In this document: positions 34,739-42,074 of the stretch, piece after piece
Numbering within the stretch: position 1 is the stretch's first letter
How the letters are laid out: the number at the start of each line of letters is the position of its first letter
NCBI GenBank assembly: GCA_043785105.1
Contig: JAYVXO010000198.1
Location: 10,216-74,215, forward strand
Length of the DNA stretch: 64,000 nucleotides
Reading direction: 5' to 3'
Source: Fimbriiglobus sp043785105
GTDB taxonomy: Bacteria > Planctomycetota > Planctomycetia > Gemmatales > Gemmataceae
The notes under the pieces: model-generated
What the model was told of the DNA's origin: nothing
Database searches by the model: none
Seen by the model: only the letters and a program-made list of their open reading frames with translations
Made by a program: the position numbers and the translations under genes

Positions 34739-34947
34739 CCCCCTGCGAACTCCCGGTGTTGGATGAATGCCGATGCACGAATTGCGGGGATTGCGTAGCG
34801 ATTTGCCCGACGCAATGCTTGGAGGCAAGCCGTTACCCCTGGCTCGCTCGCCCCGCCGATTGCATCAGTTGCGCTGCGTGTGCGTTGGTCTGCCCGGCCG
34901 ATGCCGTATCACTCAAGCCGGTTGCTTTTCCGGGTGCAGGTAGATGA
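34735..34947 (+). CDS. 2[4Fe-4S] ferredoxin, GTG start
   Basis: The 70-aa protein carries two cluster-binding motifs, C-T-N-C-G-D-C-V-A-I-C-P and C-I-S-C-A-A-C-A-L-V-C-P, the C-x2-C-x2-C-x3-C-P pattern of bacterial dicluster ferredoxins. It would carry electrons at low potential in the cytoplasm. The start is GTG at 34735, overlapping the receiver's stop (GTGA). Its 3' end overlaps the convergent ftr gene by 35 nt. Co-transcription with two regulatory proteins suggests a redox-sensing role or a shared C1 pathway (inference). Confidence 0.9.
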   Translation: MTPCELPVLDECRCTNCGDCVAICPTQCLEASRYPWLARPADCISCAACALVCPADAVSLKPVAFPGAGR

Positions 34948-35848
34948 AGCTTTTGCCGAGCTTGCCGTTGTAATTCCCCGCCGAGATGCACTGCAAACCG
35001 GGGGTGTCCTTCGACGCCTGAATCGCAGCTTGGGTTGCCTTGGCGATGGTGGCGATGTCCCGTCCGTTGATGATGATCTCTTGCACACTCACCACGCCGT
35101 CGGGCAGCTTCGTTTCGATTCCGGGCTTACCACGAAGCGTCGGGCAGAATTCGGCATAGGTGCTGGCGATCGTGAATTTGTACCGGCTACCCGCCTTCGA
35201 CCCACTTGCCGCCACGCCACCGGGGAACGGCAGGCAGACGTTGGGAACCGTCGCCGCTGCTTGCGCCGCAATGCGGGCGGCATCCAGCGCGCCGTCAGCC
35301 GTTTCGCCGAAGAACCACAGATTGCCGCCCATCAAGCCGTCCGCCCAGCCACACCGGCGTTCGATGACAAACTCGCCGCTAAGGATCGGCACGACCCAAC
35401 AACGCCGCCCAAACCGTTCGTCCGTGAACTGGTGGCCGTCACCGAAGTACGCCAGTTTGCGCCCGAGTGGGAACCAGTTTTCACCCGTCGGCGAGTCGGC
35501 AGGCAGCACGTTGAAGCAGGCCGTGGTGGGGCACGTGAGGACGTTTTGGCTGACGCGGACCAGTACACTTTTTTCGAGCTTCGCCACCCGGTCTTTCCAA
35601 AATCGTGGCACGTGGAATTGCACAATTGCGCCCGGCCTGCCGTCCGGCGTGACGAAACTTTCATCCCCGCCCGGCCCGACGTACCGATCCAAACCCGCTT
35701 CGCAATCGCACAAAATCGTGCTGCTCGCGTTGCCGGTGCAAGCGTCAATCGCCCGGTCCAACCAGTACCGATCCCGCGCCGTGATGAGGACTTCCGCGGA
35801 GATGCTCCGAAACGCTTCGGCGTAGGTATCATCAATTCGGGCAGACAT
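34913..35848 (-). CDS. ftr: Formylmethanofuran-tetrahydromethanopterin formyltransferase
   Basis: Ftr moves the formyl group between methanofuran and tetrahydromethanopterin (H4MPT), a step of archaeal methanogenesis also used by methylotrophs and some planctomycetes for formaldehyde oxidation. Matching blocks include T-Y-A-E-A-F near the N-terminus, T-P-D-G-R-P-G, L-T-C-P-T-T-A-C-F, F-G-D-G-H, G-G-N-L-W-F-F-G-E-T, F-P-G-G-V-A-A-S-G-S-K-A-G and S-A-G-N-Y-N-G-K-L-G-K. Length 311 aa is slightly above the usual 297-300. GGAGG lies 6 nt upstream of the ATG. It is divergent from a membrane-protein gene. Other H4MPT genes (mch, fae, fhcA/B/C) are not in the window. Confidence 0.93.
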   Translation of the reverse strand: MSARIDDTYAEAFRSISAEVLITARDRYWLDRAIDACTGNASSTILCDCEAGLDRYVGPGGDESFVTPDGRPGAIVQFHVPRFWKDRVAKLEKSVLVRVSQNVLTCPTTACFNVLPADSPTGENWFPLGRKLAYFGDGHQFTDERFGRRCWVVPILSGEFVIERRCGWADGLMGGNLWFFGETADGALDAARIAAQAAATVPNVCLPFPGGVAASGSKAGSRYKFTIASTYAEFCPTLRGKPGIETKLPDGVVSVQEIIINGRDIATIAKATQAAIQASKDTPGLQCISAGNYNGKLGKSFIYLHPEKQPA

Positions 35849-35933
35849 TCGCGGCCTCCGGTCGGTTCCAATCGCGTGCCATCAGTTTAGTTACCACTGT
35901 CCGCTTGGCAGGTCTGTTCGTGGAATGAGTAGC

Positions 35934-37529
35934 ATGAATCCGACTCCGCAACCGTCTTTTTCAGCCCGCTGGCTCCCCGTGATGGCCAGTGTTCTGTTCG
36001 CCGTCAGCCACACGCAACCACCGCTCTACTACTCGAACCAGAACCAATACTTCCTACACGCCGCTGCCCGCGCTGGTGTCGGTGACTTGTCGTCGGACTG
36101 GTTAGCGAACACGACGGACCCGACAATCGCGTTCACGGTGATGATGCAATTTCTGCTGCAAACAGGCGGCGAATGGTCGATTCAGGCAGCGTTCTTCGGC
36201 CTGTTGATGATCTACTTCGGCAGCCTGTGGGCGATCGTCGTCAAACTGCCGTTCGCGCCAGTAACCACCGCCGGGCGGTGGTTACTGGCGGCGCTGACCA
36301 TCGGCATTCACGCCGGGGTCACACGAGCCGCTTCGGTGGCATTGTGTGGAGTCGATTACCCGTGGTACTTCCAAGCGGGTGTGGCAAATCAATACCTACT
36401 AGGGGCTGGAATACAACCATCGGTCTTCGGCGTATTCTTACTATCAGCCCTAGCATGTTATATCAATCGACGATTGACACTGGCAGCAATGTGTATTGAT
36501 GTCGCGTGCCTTTTTCACTCTATATATTTATTACCCGGTGCCTTACTCACGATTGCCTTGATGTATGAAATTGTGAAAAGCAATGGCGTGAGGAGTGCCT
36601 CAAAATTCGCCGCGATTGCACTTGTTGGTGTAGTGCCGACCTTGTTCCACATTGGCACGCAGTTCCGCCCGACGGATGGTGCCATGTTCGCAGAATCCCA
36701 GCGAATCCTGGCATGGATCCGGATTCCGCACCACTGCGACGTGGCCCGCTGGCTGGACTGGGTTGCCGTGCTGCAACTGGCTTGGGCGATGTTTGGGATC
36801 GTCGCAATGCGACGGACAAGTCTGTTCATCCCGCTCGTACTCGCAACGGTTCTTGCAATACTATTTAGTGTTACACAAATTCTAACAAGCAATGCGACAC
36901 TGGCATTACTGTTTCCCTGGCGCATCTCAGCGGTGCTTGTACCAATTGCGACAATTGTGCTATTTACACAATTGGTTTCTTTAGCGGAACAATACAGCAA
37001 CCACAAGTTGATTGCGATACTTGCCATAGTGCTACTCACAATCAGTGTGGTCGGTGCTGGAATTGTCTCCAACTATCACCTCGCCTACCAAACCAGCGTC
37101 GCCGAAGATGGGTTGCAATCATTCGTAGCGGTCGATCGTCAGCCGGGGGATGTGTATCTTTTGCCTGCGAGCTTCCCAAAGCCACCGGCGAAGGCGGGTT
37201 CCGCTTCGTCATCGTTCGTGCCCGTTCCGCAAACCGGCCGGCCCGCTGTTTTTGAACTGCAGCGCTTTCGACTGATTACGGGGGCGGCAACGTTCGTGGA
37301 CTTCAAGTCGATTCCGTACCGCGATGTCGAAGTGCTAGAGTGGCACCGCCGCGTGAGTGCTTGCGTCCGTTGGTACGGCACGTCCGATTGGGATGTGACG
37401 ACAACGCTAGCCGAAGTCCGAGCCGAAGGGGTCACGCACGTCGTCGTACCGGATGGCGTCGTACTAAGGTCGGCACACCTTCGGGAGGTGTACCGCGACA
37501 GCGCTTACCGCGTTTACCAAATCCGGTGA
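35934..37529 (+). CDS. Polytopic membrane protein of unknown function
   Basis: This 531-aa protein has about ten hydrophobic segments to residue ~380 and a soluble C-terminal domain of about 150 residues (starting near A-Y-Q-T-S-V-A-E-D-G). I do not recognise it with certainty; the layout resembles planctomycete membrane proteins of unassigned families (DUF6798-like) or GT-C enzymes. The middle of the gene (36400-37080) is visibly A/T-richer than its ends, though the frame is intact. I favour ATG 35934, with GGA 9 nt upstream, over 35925. It is divergent from ftr. Confidence 0.75.
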   Translation: MNPTPQPSFSARWLPVMASVLFAVSHTQPPLYYSNQNQYFLHAAARAGVGDLSSDWLANTTDPTIAFTVMMQFLLQTGGEWSIQAAFFGLLMIYFGSLWAIVVKLPFAPVTTAGRWLLAALTIGIHAGVTRAASVALCGVDYPWYFQAGVANQYLLGAGIQPSVFGVFLLSALACYINRRLTLAAMCIDVACLFHSIYLLPGALLTIALMYEIVKSNGVRSASKFAAIALVGVVPTLFHIGTQFRPTDGAMFAESQRILAWIRIPHHCDVARWLDWVAVLQLAWAMFGIVAMRRTSLFIPLVLATVLAILFSVTQILTSNATLALLFPWRISAVLVPIATIVLFTQLVSLAEQYSNHKLIAILAIVLLTISVVGAGIVSNYHLAYQTSVAEDGLQSFVAVDRQPGDVYLLPASFPKPPAKAGSASSSFVPVPQTGRPAVFELQRFRLITGAATFVDFKSIPYRDVEVLEWHRRVSACVRWYGTSDWDVTTTLAEVRAEGVTHVVVPDGVVLRSAHLREVYRDSAYRVYQIR

Positions 37530-37644
37530 CACGTCTCAGTTCCACGAATTCTGTCGAAACGCTCTGGACAAGTGAACCGAACGAACCGAGAATGCGTAAG
37601 GTATAACATAAGTTTACCTTGTAGCTGTTCACGAGTTCCTAACC

Positions 37645-38568
37645 ATGCGACGTATCACTCGGCTCCACCGGACTCGTTCGGCGTTTACGCTCATCGAATT
37701 GCTGGTCGTAATCGCCATAATCGCGGTTTTAATCGGGCTACTGCTACCCGCCGTGCAGAAGGTCCGCGAGGCTGCCGCACGGCTCAAGTGCCAGAACAAC
37801 CTCAAGCAAATTGGGTTGGCGGCCCACAACTATCACTCGTCAATGGGGCGATTCCCGGCGGGTTACTTGTCGAACGTGAACCCGAAAATGAGTGGTGCGG
37901 ACGCCGACCTGGGGCCGGGTTGGGGGTGGGGCGTTCAGCTACTTCCTTATGTGGAGCAGGACAACATTTTCCGGCAAATTAACCTGACGTTGCCGATTGA
38001 ACACCCTTCCCACGCGATTCCCCGGACTCAGGTGCTGAACGTTTTCCGCTGCCCGTCGGACTCACCGCCCACTGATCTTTTCAAACCTGTGAACACCACC
38101 ATTGAAGTCTCGTTCGGCAACTACGCCGGAATGTTCGGTACTAGTGAAGCGGCGGAAAGTCCAGGCACCGGCGAGGGGGTGTTGTTCCGCAACAGTAAGA
38201 TTCGGATCGAAGACATCACCGATGGAACAAGTGCGACGTGCTTGATTGGCGAACGAGGTAGCGACTTCGTTCTGGGAACCTGGGTCGGGTCCGTGACCGG
38301 CGCGGAAGTCCCACCCCGTCGGCCCAGTGCGCTTGGTGCCGAATCCGCGCCGGTGTTGGTACTCGGGCACACGGGGCTAGCAGTCGAAGGGCACACGCCA
38401 AACAACCCCAAAAACCACGTCGATGATTTCACCAGTCGGCACACAGGTGGCGTGAACTTCGTGTTCTGCGATGGTTCCGTGCGAATCATCAACAACACAG
38501 TGAACCCGGTCGTGTGGCAAGCCGTCGGGACGCGGAACGGTGGGGAAGTGGTCAGCCTCGATTTTTAA
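37645..38568 (+). CDS. DUF1559-family protein with prepilin-type N-terminus
   Basis: This is a second copy of the family, 307 aa. The leader M-R-R-I-T-R-L-H-R-T-R-S is followed by A-F-T-L-I-E-L-L-V-V-I-A-I-I-A-V-L-I-G and V-Q-K-V-R-E-A-A-A-R-L-K-C. The body ends with H-T-G-G-V-N-F-V-F-C-D-G-S-V-R. It is presumably exported by a type II/IV pilus-like system and cleaved before the Phe. It follows the membrane-protein gene by 115 nt and is probably separately transcribed. Two Cys in the N-terminal third (C-R-C-P-type) may form a disulfide. Confidence 0.93.
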   Translation: MRRITRLHRTRSAFTLIELLVVIAIIAVLIGLLLPAVQKVREAAARLKCQNNLKQIGLAAHNYHSSMGRFPAGYLSNVNPKMSGADADLGPGWGWGVQLLPYVEQDNIFRQINLTLPIEHPSHAIPRTQVLNVFRCPSDSPPTDLFKPVNTTIEVSFGNYAGMFGTSEAAESPGTGEGVLFRNSKIRIEDITDGTSATCLIGERGSDFVLGTWVGSVTGAEVPPRRPSALGAESAPVLVLGHTGLAVEGHTPNNPKNHVDDFTSRHTGGVNFVFCDGSVRIINNTVNPVVWQAVGTRNGGEVVSLDF

Positions 38569-38731
38569 GAATTGAGACCGCCCCCTAAGTTAGGCCGATT
38601 TCCTCTCATTTTCAGCACGCCTTTTCTCAGAAACTTCTCAGGCTCAACTCATAAGCCCTTCATCGGTTGCCTGCTAATAATCACACATCATCCCGATTGG
38701 GATTCCGCCAACCTTTGTACTTTGATGAACG

Positions 38732-39682
38732 ATGCCACACACCGATCCGCTCTCGCAGTTTTACACGCTATTCACTGTTGGCGTGGGGCTATTACTTGTG
38801 GGGTGCGGCAACGCGCTGGTTGGCACGGGAAGCCGCTGGCGCACCCTCACGATTGTCTCGATCGCCAGTCTCGTTTGTGTCGGCCTTGCAAGCTTGCTAA
38901 GCGAACACCTGGTGCCGTGGTTTGCCGGAGTCGGGTTCGTTTGTGTTGGCTGTGCCTACGTCTCGAATCTGGCTGCGGTGCGATCTCTGGTGTCAAACTC
39001 GACCATCCGGTCGGGATGTATTGCGACTGTCGGGCTATGCCTACTTTTGGGAAGCGGTTGGCATTACGATGCCCAAACTAACGCACTCAACGACGAATCG
39101 AGTGATCTGCTTCAATTGCAATTCAACCGTTCACCCGGCGTCGAAGACACGTCGGCCCACGCGGCCACCGACACCGGGACACCACTTCACCTCATGAAAT
39201 CACTTGAGGAGCGAACCCCCGCTGACAGCGCTCTGGCGGAACGTCTGTATCTCGCGACGATGTATCAGAAGGAAACGATCATTCGTCGCCAACCGGCGAC
39301 CGACGTGTCGAATTGTCACGGCTGGGTCTTCACGGGTGGTCGGTATAGCCTTGGCAAAGAGGACGTTGAGCGAATCCTGACCGAGAACCATTACACCATC
39401 ACCAAACAGGCCCAGGTTCACGATCTGGTGGTCTACCGCGACGGCAATCAAAGCGTCACCCACACGGCGATAATCTGTGCTGTTCTGGACGATGGCACGA
39501 TTCTCGTGGAAGGGAAATGGGGTCGGTTGGGCGTCTACATCCACGACGTACACGGGTCGTGTTACGGGGACAACTTTCACTACTACCACAGCCCCCGTGT
39601 CGGCCACATTGTTCGTGGTATGTCTCCGGTTCCTCAATCCAGTCTTACCAATTCTCAACGCGGACCCGACATCAAGCACTGA
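38732..39682 (+). CDS. Membrane protein with papain-like (NlpC/CHAP-type) domain
   Basis: The N-terminal 115 residues contain four or five hydrophobic segments. Residues about 165-300 form an extracytoplasmic domain with N-C-H-G-W-V-F (Cys195), V-T-H-T-A-I-I (His244) and I-L-V-E-G-K-W-G (Glu260). A Cys-His-polar residue triad in this spacing is what NlpC/P60 or CHAP cysteine hydrolases show. Such enzymes cleave peptidoglycan peptides; planctomycetes have unusual walls, so the substrate is open. The start at ATG 38732 has no good ribosome binding site. The family assignment is by pattern only. Confidence 0.65.
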   Translation: MPHTDPLSQFYTLFTVGVGLLLVGCGNALVGTGSRWRTLTIVSIASLVCVGLASLLSEHLVPWFAGVGFVCVGCAYVSNLAAVRSLVSNSTIRSGCIATVGLCLLLGSGWHYDAQTNALNDESSDLLQLQFNRSPGVEDTSAHAATDTGTPLHLMKSLEERTPADSALAERLYLATMYQKETIIRRQPATDVSNCHGWVFTGGRYSLGKEDVERILTENHYTITKQAQVHDLVVYRDGNQSVTHTAIICAVLDDGTILVEGKWGRLGVYIHDVHGSCYGDNFHYYHSPRVGHIVRGMSPVPQSSLTNSQRGPDIKH

Positions 39683-39785
39683 ATCCACGTCCGCTCTCGA
39701 TCCTCCCACGCAGAAACTGCATCCCCGATTGTGGCGAACCAACTATACTAGCGGGAGGTCATTCTGAGATTGGCGAGGGGTCATC

Positions 39786-40871
39786 ATGCGGGGTCGGGTT
39801 GTGTTGGCGATGAGTGGCGGTGTGGATAGCTCCGTGTCGGCCGTGCTGTTGAAACAGCAGGGGTACGACGTGGTCGGGCTGTTCATGCGGACCGGCGCTC
39901 ACACCGATGAACCGGACGCGCGCAAGGCCAACAAGAAAGGCTGTTGCTCCGCGATCGACGCCGGCGATGCGCGCCGTGCGGCGGACAAGCTCGACATCCC
40001 GTTTTACGCCCTCGATTTTGAACGCGAATTCGCGCAAATCATCGACTACTTTGCGGACGAATACCTGAAGGGCCGCACGCCCAATCCCTGTGTCGTGTGC
40101 AACAATTGGCTCAAATTCGGGCAACTCTGGACGTTCGGCCAACAACTCGGCGCCGACTGGATCGCTACCGGGCACTACGCCCAAATCCTGCGCGGAGCGA
40201 ACGGCGAAGCCCAATTGCACCGGGGGCTTGATCCCGAAAAAGACCAATCGTATGTGCTCCACGGCATCAACCGAGACGTGTTGAAAAGCTTGCTGTTCCC
40301 GATCGGCGGGCTGGCGAAATCCGAAGTACGACAGATCGCCCGTGACGCCGGGATGTTGACCGTCGCGGAAAAACCGGACAGCGTCGAAATCTGCTTCGTG
40401 CCCAGTGGTGACCACACGGACGTCGTCCGCAAACGCCGTCCGGGCGCGGAACTCGTGGGGGTGATTCAAGAGAAAGACGGCACGATTCTGGGGGGCCACG
40501 ACGGCATCGACCGCTTCACGGTCGGCCAACGCAAGGGCCTGGGTATTGCAGCCGGGAAGAAGCGGTTCGTGCTGGAGATTATCCCCGAATCGCGCACCGT
40601 GGTTGTCGGCGATTCCGAAGACTTGCTCGCCAGCGGTCTGATGGCATCCCGGATCAATTGGCTAACCCCGACGCCAACCGAACCCCTGACCTGCGTGGCG
40701 AAGATTCGTTACCGCCATGCAGGTAGTCCGGCTACCGTGATCCCCACACCGGATGGCGGGGCCGAAGTCCATTTCGCTGAACCCCAATCCGCCATTACAC
40801 CAGGCCAAGCCATCGCATTTTACGATGGCACCCGAGTCCTGGGCGGTGGCTGGATTGAACACGCAATGTGA
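39786..40871 (+). CDS. mnmA: tRNA-specific 2-thiouridylase MnmA
   Basis: MnmA thiolates U34 of tRNA-Lys, Glu and Gln. M-S-G-G-V-D-S-S at residues 9-16 is the PP-loop ATP site. T-P-N-P-C-V-V-C-N contains one catalytic Cys and D-S-V-E-I-C-F-V-P the other. A-T-G-H-Y-A, D-Q-S-Y-V-L and F-T-V-G-Q-R-K-G-L-G are family motifs in the right order. Length 361 aa is normal. GCGAGGGG lies upstream of the ATG. The sulfur donor genes are not adjacent. Confidence 0.97.
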   Translation: MRGRVVLAMSGGVDSSVSAVLLKQQGYDVVGLFMRTGAHTDEPDARKANKKGCCSAIDAGDARRAADKLDIPFYALDFEREFAQIIDYFADEYLKGRTPNPCVVCNNWLKFGQLWTFGQQLGADWIATGHYAQILRGANGEAQLHRGLDPEKDQSYVLHGINRDVLKSLLFPIGGLAKSEVRQIARDAGMLTVAEKPDSVEICFVPSGDHTDVVRKRRPGAELVGVIQEKDGTILGGHDGIDRFTVGQRKGLGIAAGKKRFVLEIIPESRTVVVGDSEDLLASGLMASRINWLTPTPTEPLTCVAKIRYRHAGSPATVIPTPDGGAEVHFAEPQSAITPGQAIAFYDGTRVLGGGWIEHAM

Positions 40872-40893
40872 CACGCTTACAGTACAAACAGGA

Positions 40894-40985
40894 TTCACCA
40901 CAGAGGGCACCGAGAGCCACGGAGAGAAGACCAAAAACAAGTTCTGATGGATTTCTCTGTGGCTCTCCGTGCCCTCTGTGGTGAA
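40894..40985. repeat. Palindromic repeat, 'TTCACCACAGAGG' family, copy 1
   Basis: The left arm 40894-40928 and right arm 40952-40985 pair as a nearly perfect inverted repeat of about 34 bp with few mismatches. It lies between mnmA and the next gene. A second copy is at 48253-48339. The family is known as a widespread short palindrome in many bacterial genomes. Confidence 0.9.
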
Positions 40986-41020
40986 ACGCTTTTCTGATTG
41001 ACCTCAACCCGGAGCCGATC

Positions 41021-41329
41021 ATGTCCGAGCCAACTGCGTTCACGCCGACCATCATCGAGTTGCACAAACCCGCCGACATCGACAACGCTAAGGAGGCGGT
41101 GGAGATTCTGCGAACCTGGATCATTGATAAGCAACTCCGGTGCAGCATTTCCCCGTCCGTGTTCAAGGATCATTCCCAGTGGGGGGTGTTCCTGGCGGAC
41201 TTGGCCCACCAAATCACGACGACACTGCACGAAAACTACAAAGTCGATCCGCAAGAAACGCTGACGAAAATCGTGGTGGCCTTTCAAGGCGTTTTAATCG
41301 AGTCCGACGATGAAAATCCGGTTGGATGA
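41021..41329 (+). CDS. Small conserved protein (DUF5076-like)
   Basis: This is a 102-aa soluble protein with no signal peptide. Its central block R-C-S-I-S-P-S-V-F-K-D-H-S-Q-W-G-V-F-L-A-D-L-A resembles proteins annotated DUF5076 in other bacteria. The role is unknown. The ATG at 41021 follows a poor AGCCGAT-type region. It lies between a palindromic repeat and a lipoprotein gene. Confidence 0.7.
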   Translation: MSEPTAFTPTIIELHKPADIDNAKEAVEILRTWIIDKQLRCSISPSVFKDHSQWGVFLADLAHQITTTLHENYKVDPQETLTKIVVAFQGVLIESDDENPVG

Positions 41330-41482
41330 GTCGAAACGAATGTTCGAGAAAATCCGGAGGAAGTTCGGGAATAATTTCCGCAATTCGGTATCTACTACAC
41401 TGGCAGGTTGATCTTGACACCACACGTGTGCCAGACCTGCTTGGACCACTTTTGACAGACAAACTTGTTGAGGACTCTCTCC

Positions 41483-42013
41483 ATGTTACGCAAGCTGCAA
41501 GTGTTGGTTTTGGGATTCGGGTTCGCCATCGGCGCCGTGACCACAGTCGGTTGTGACGGCGCCAAGGACAAGGCGACAGGCCCTGTCGTGAGCAACAATG
41601 AGAAGATGAAAGAGTCGATGAAGAAGACTGGCGAGGCTGTGAAGGACTTGGGCGAAAAGGGCAAAGAAGTCGTGAAGGACGCTGCGGACAAGGGCAAAGA
41701 AGTTGCCGGGAAAGTGGGCGACAAGATTCAAGAAGGCGCCGATAAAGCGAAGGAAACCTACCTGAAGCCGTTGAACGAAACGCTCAGTTCTGCCGATACT
41801 GAAATCAACAAGCTTGCCGATCAAGAAAAGACCGCGACTGGTGACGCCAAGAAAGTGATTTCGGGCAAGGTGGCGAAGGCGAAAGAACTGATGAGCAAGA
41901 TCAAAGATAAGATCAAAGACCTCGGTACTGCCGCCGGCGACAAGTGGGAATCCGTCAAAGCTGAAATCGAAAAGATGATTCCCGAATTGAAGACGACACT
42001 CGGCCTGAAGTAA
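41483..42013 (+). CDS. Lipoprotein with LEA-like amphipathic repeats
   Basis: The protein (176 aa) starts at ATG 41483 (a TTG at 41465 is in frame but less likely). A signal peptide ends in T-V-G-C (Cys24), a lipobox. The mature part is highly charged, rich in Lys, Glu, Ala and Asp, with repeated units such as K-G-K-E-V-V-K-D-A-A-D-K-G-K-E-V-A-G-K-V-G-D. This resembles late-embryogenesis-abundant/YtxH-like amphipathic helices linked to stress tolerance (inference). GAGGAC lies at 41470, slightly far from the start. Confidence 0.85.
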   Translation: MLRKLQVLVLGFGFAIGAVTTVGCDGAKDKATGPVVSNNEKMKESMKKTGEAVKDLGEKGKEVVKDAADKGKEVAGKVGDKIQEGADKAKETYLKPLNETLSSADTEINKLADQEKTATGDAKKVISGKVAKAKELMSKIKDKIKDLGTAAGDKWESVKAEIEKMIPELKTTLGLK

Positions 42014-42043
42014 CCCGTTAATCACACGCACAGCACATGCATC

Positions 42044-42066
42044 GCCGTTGGGAGATCCCCAGCGGC
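42044..42066. terminator. Stem-loop between convergent genes
   Basis: GCCGTTGGG (42044-42052) pairs with CCCAGCGGC (42058-42066) around a 5-nt loop, with one G-T pair. It lies between the convergent lipoprotein and VWA genes, so it may end both transcripts. There is no long T-run. Confidence 0.6.
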
Positions 42067-42074
42067 AATTGCGT

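Noticed and set aside
34880..35890. 336-codon plus-strand open frame
   Set aside because: It is antisense to ftr.
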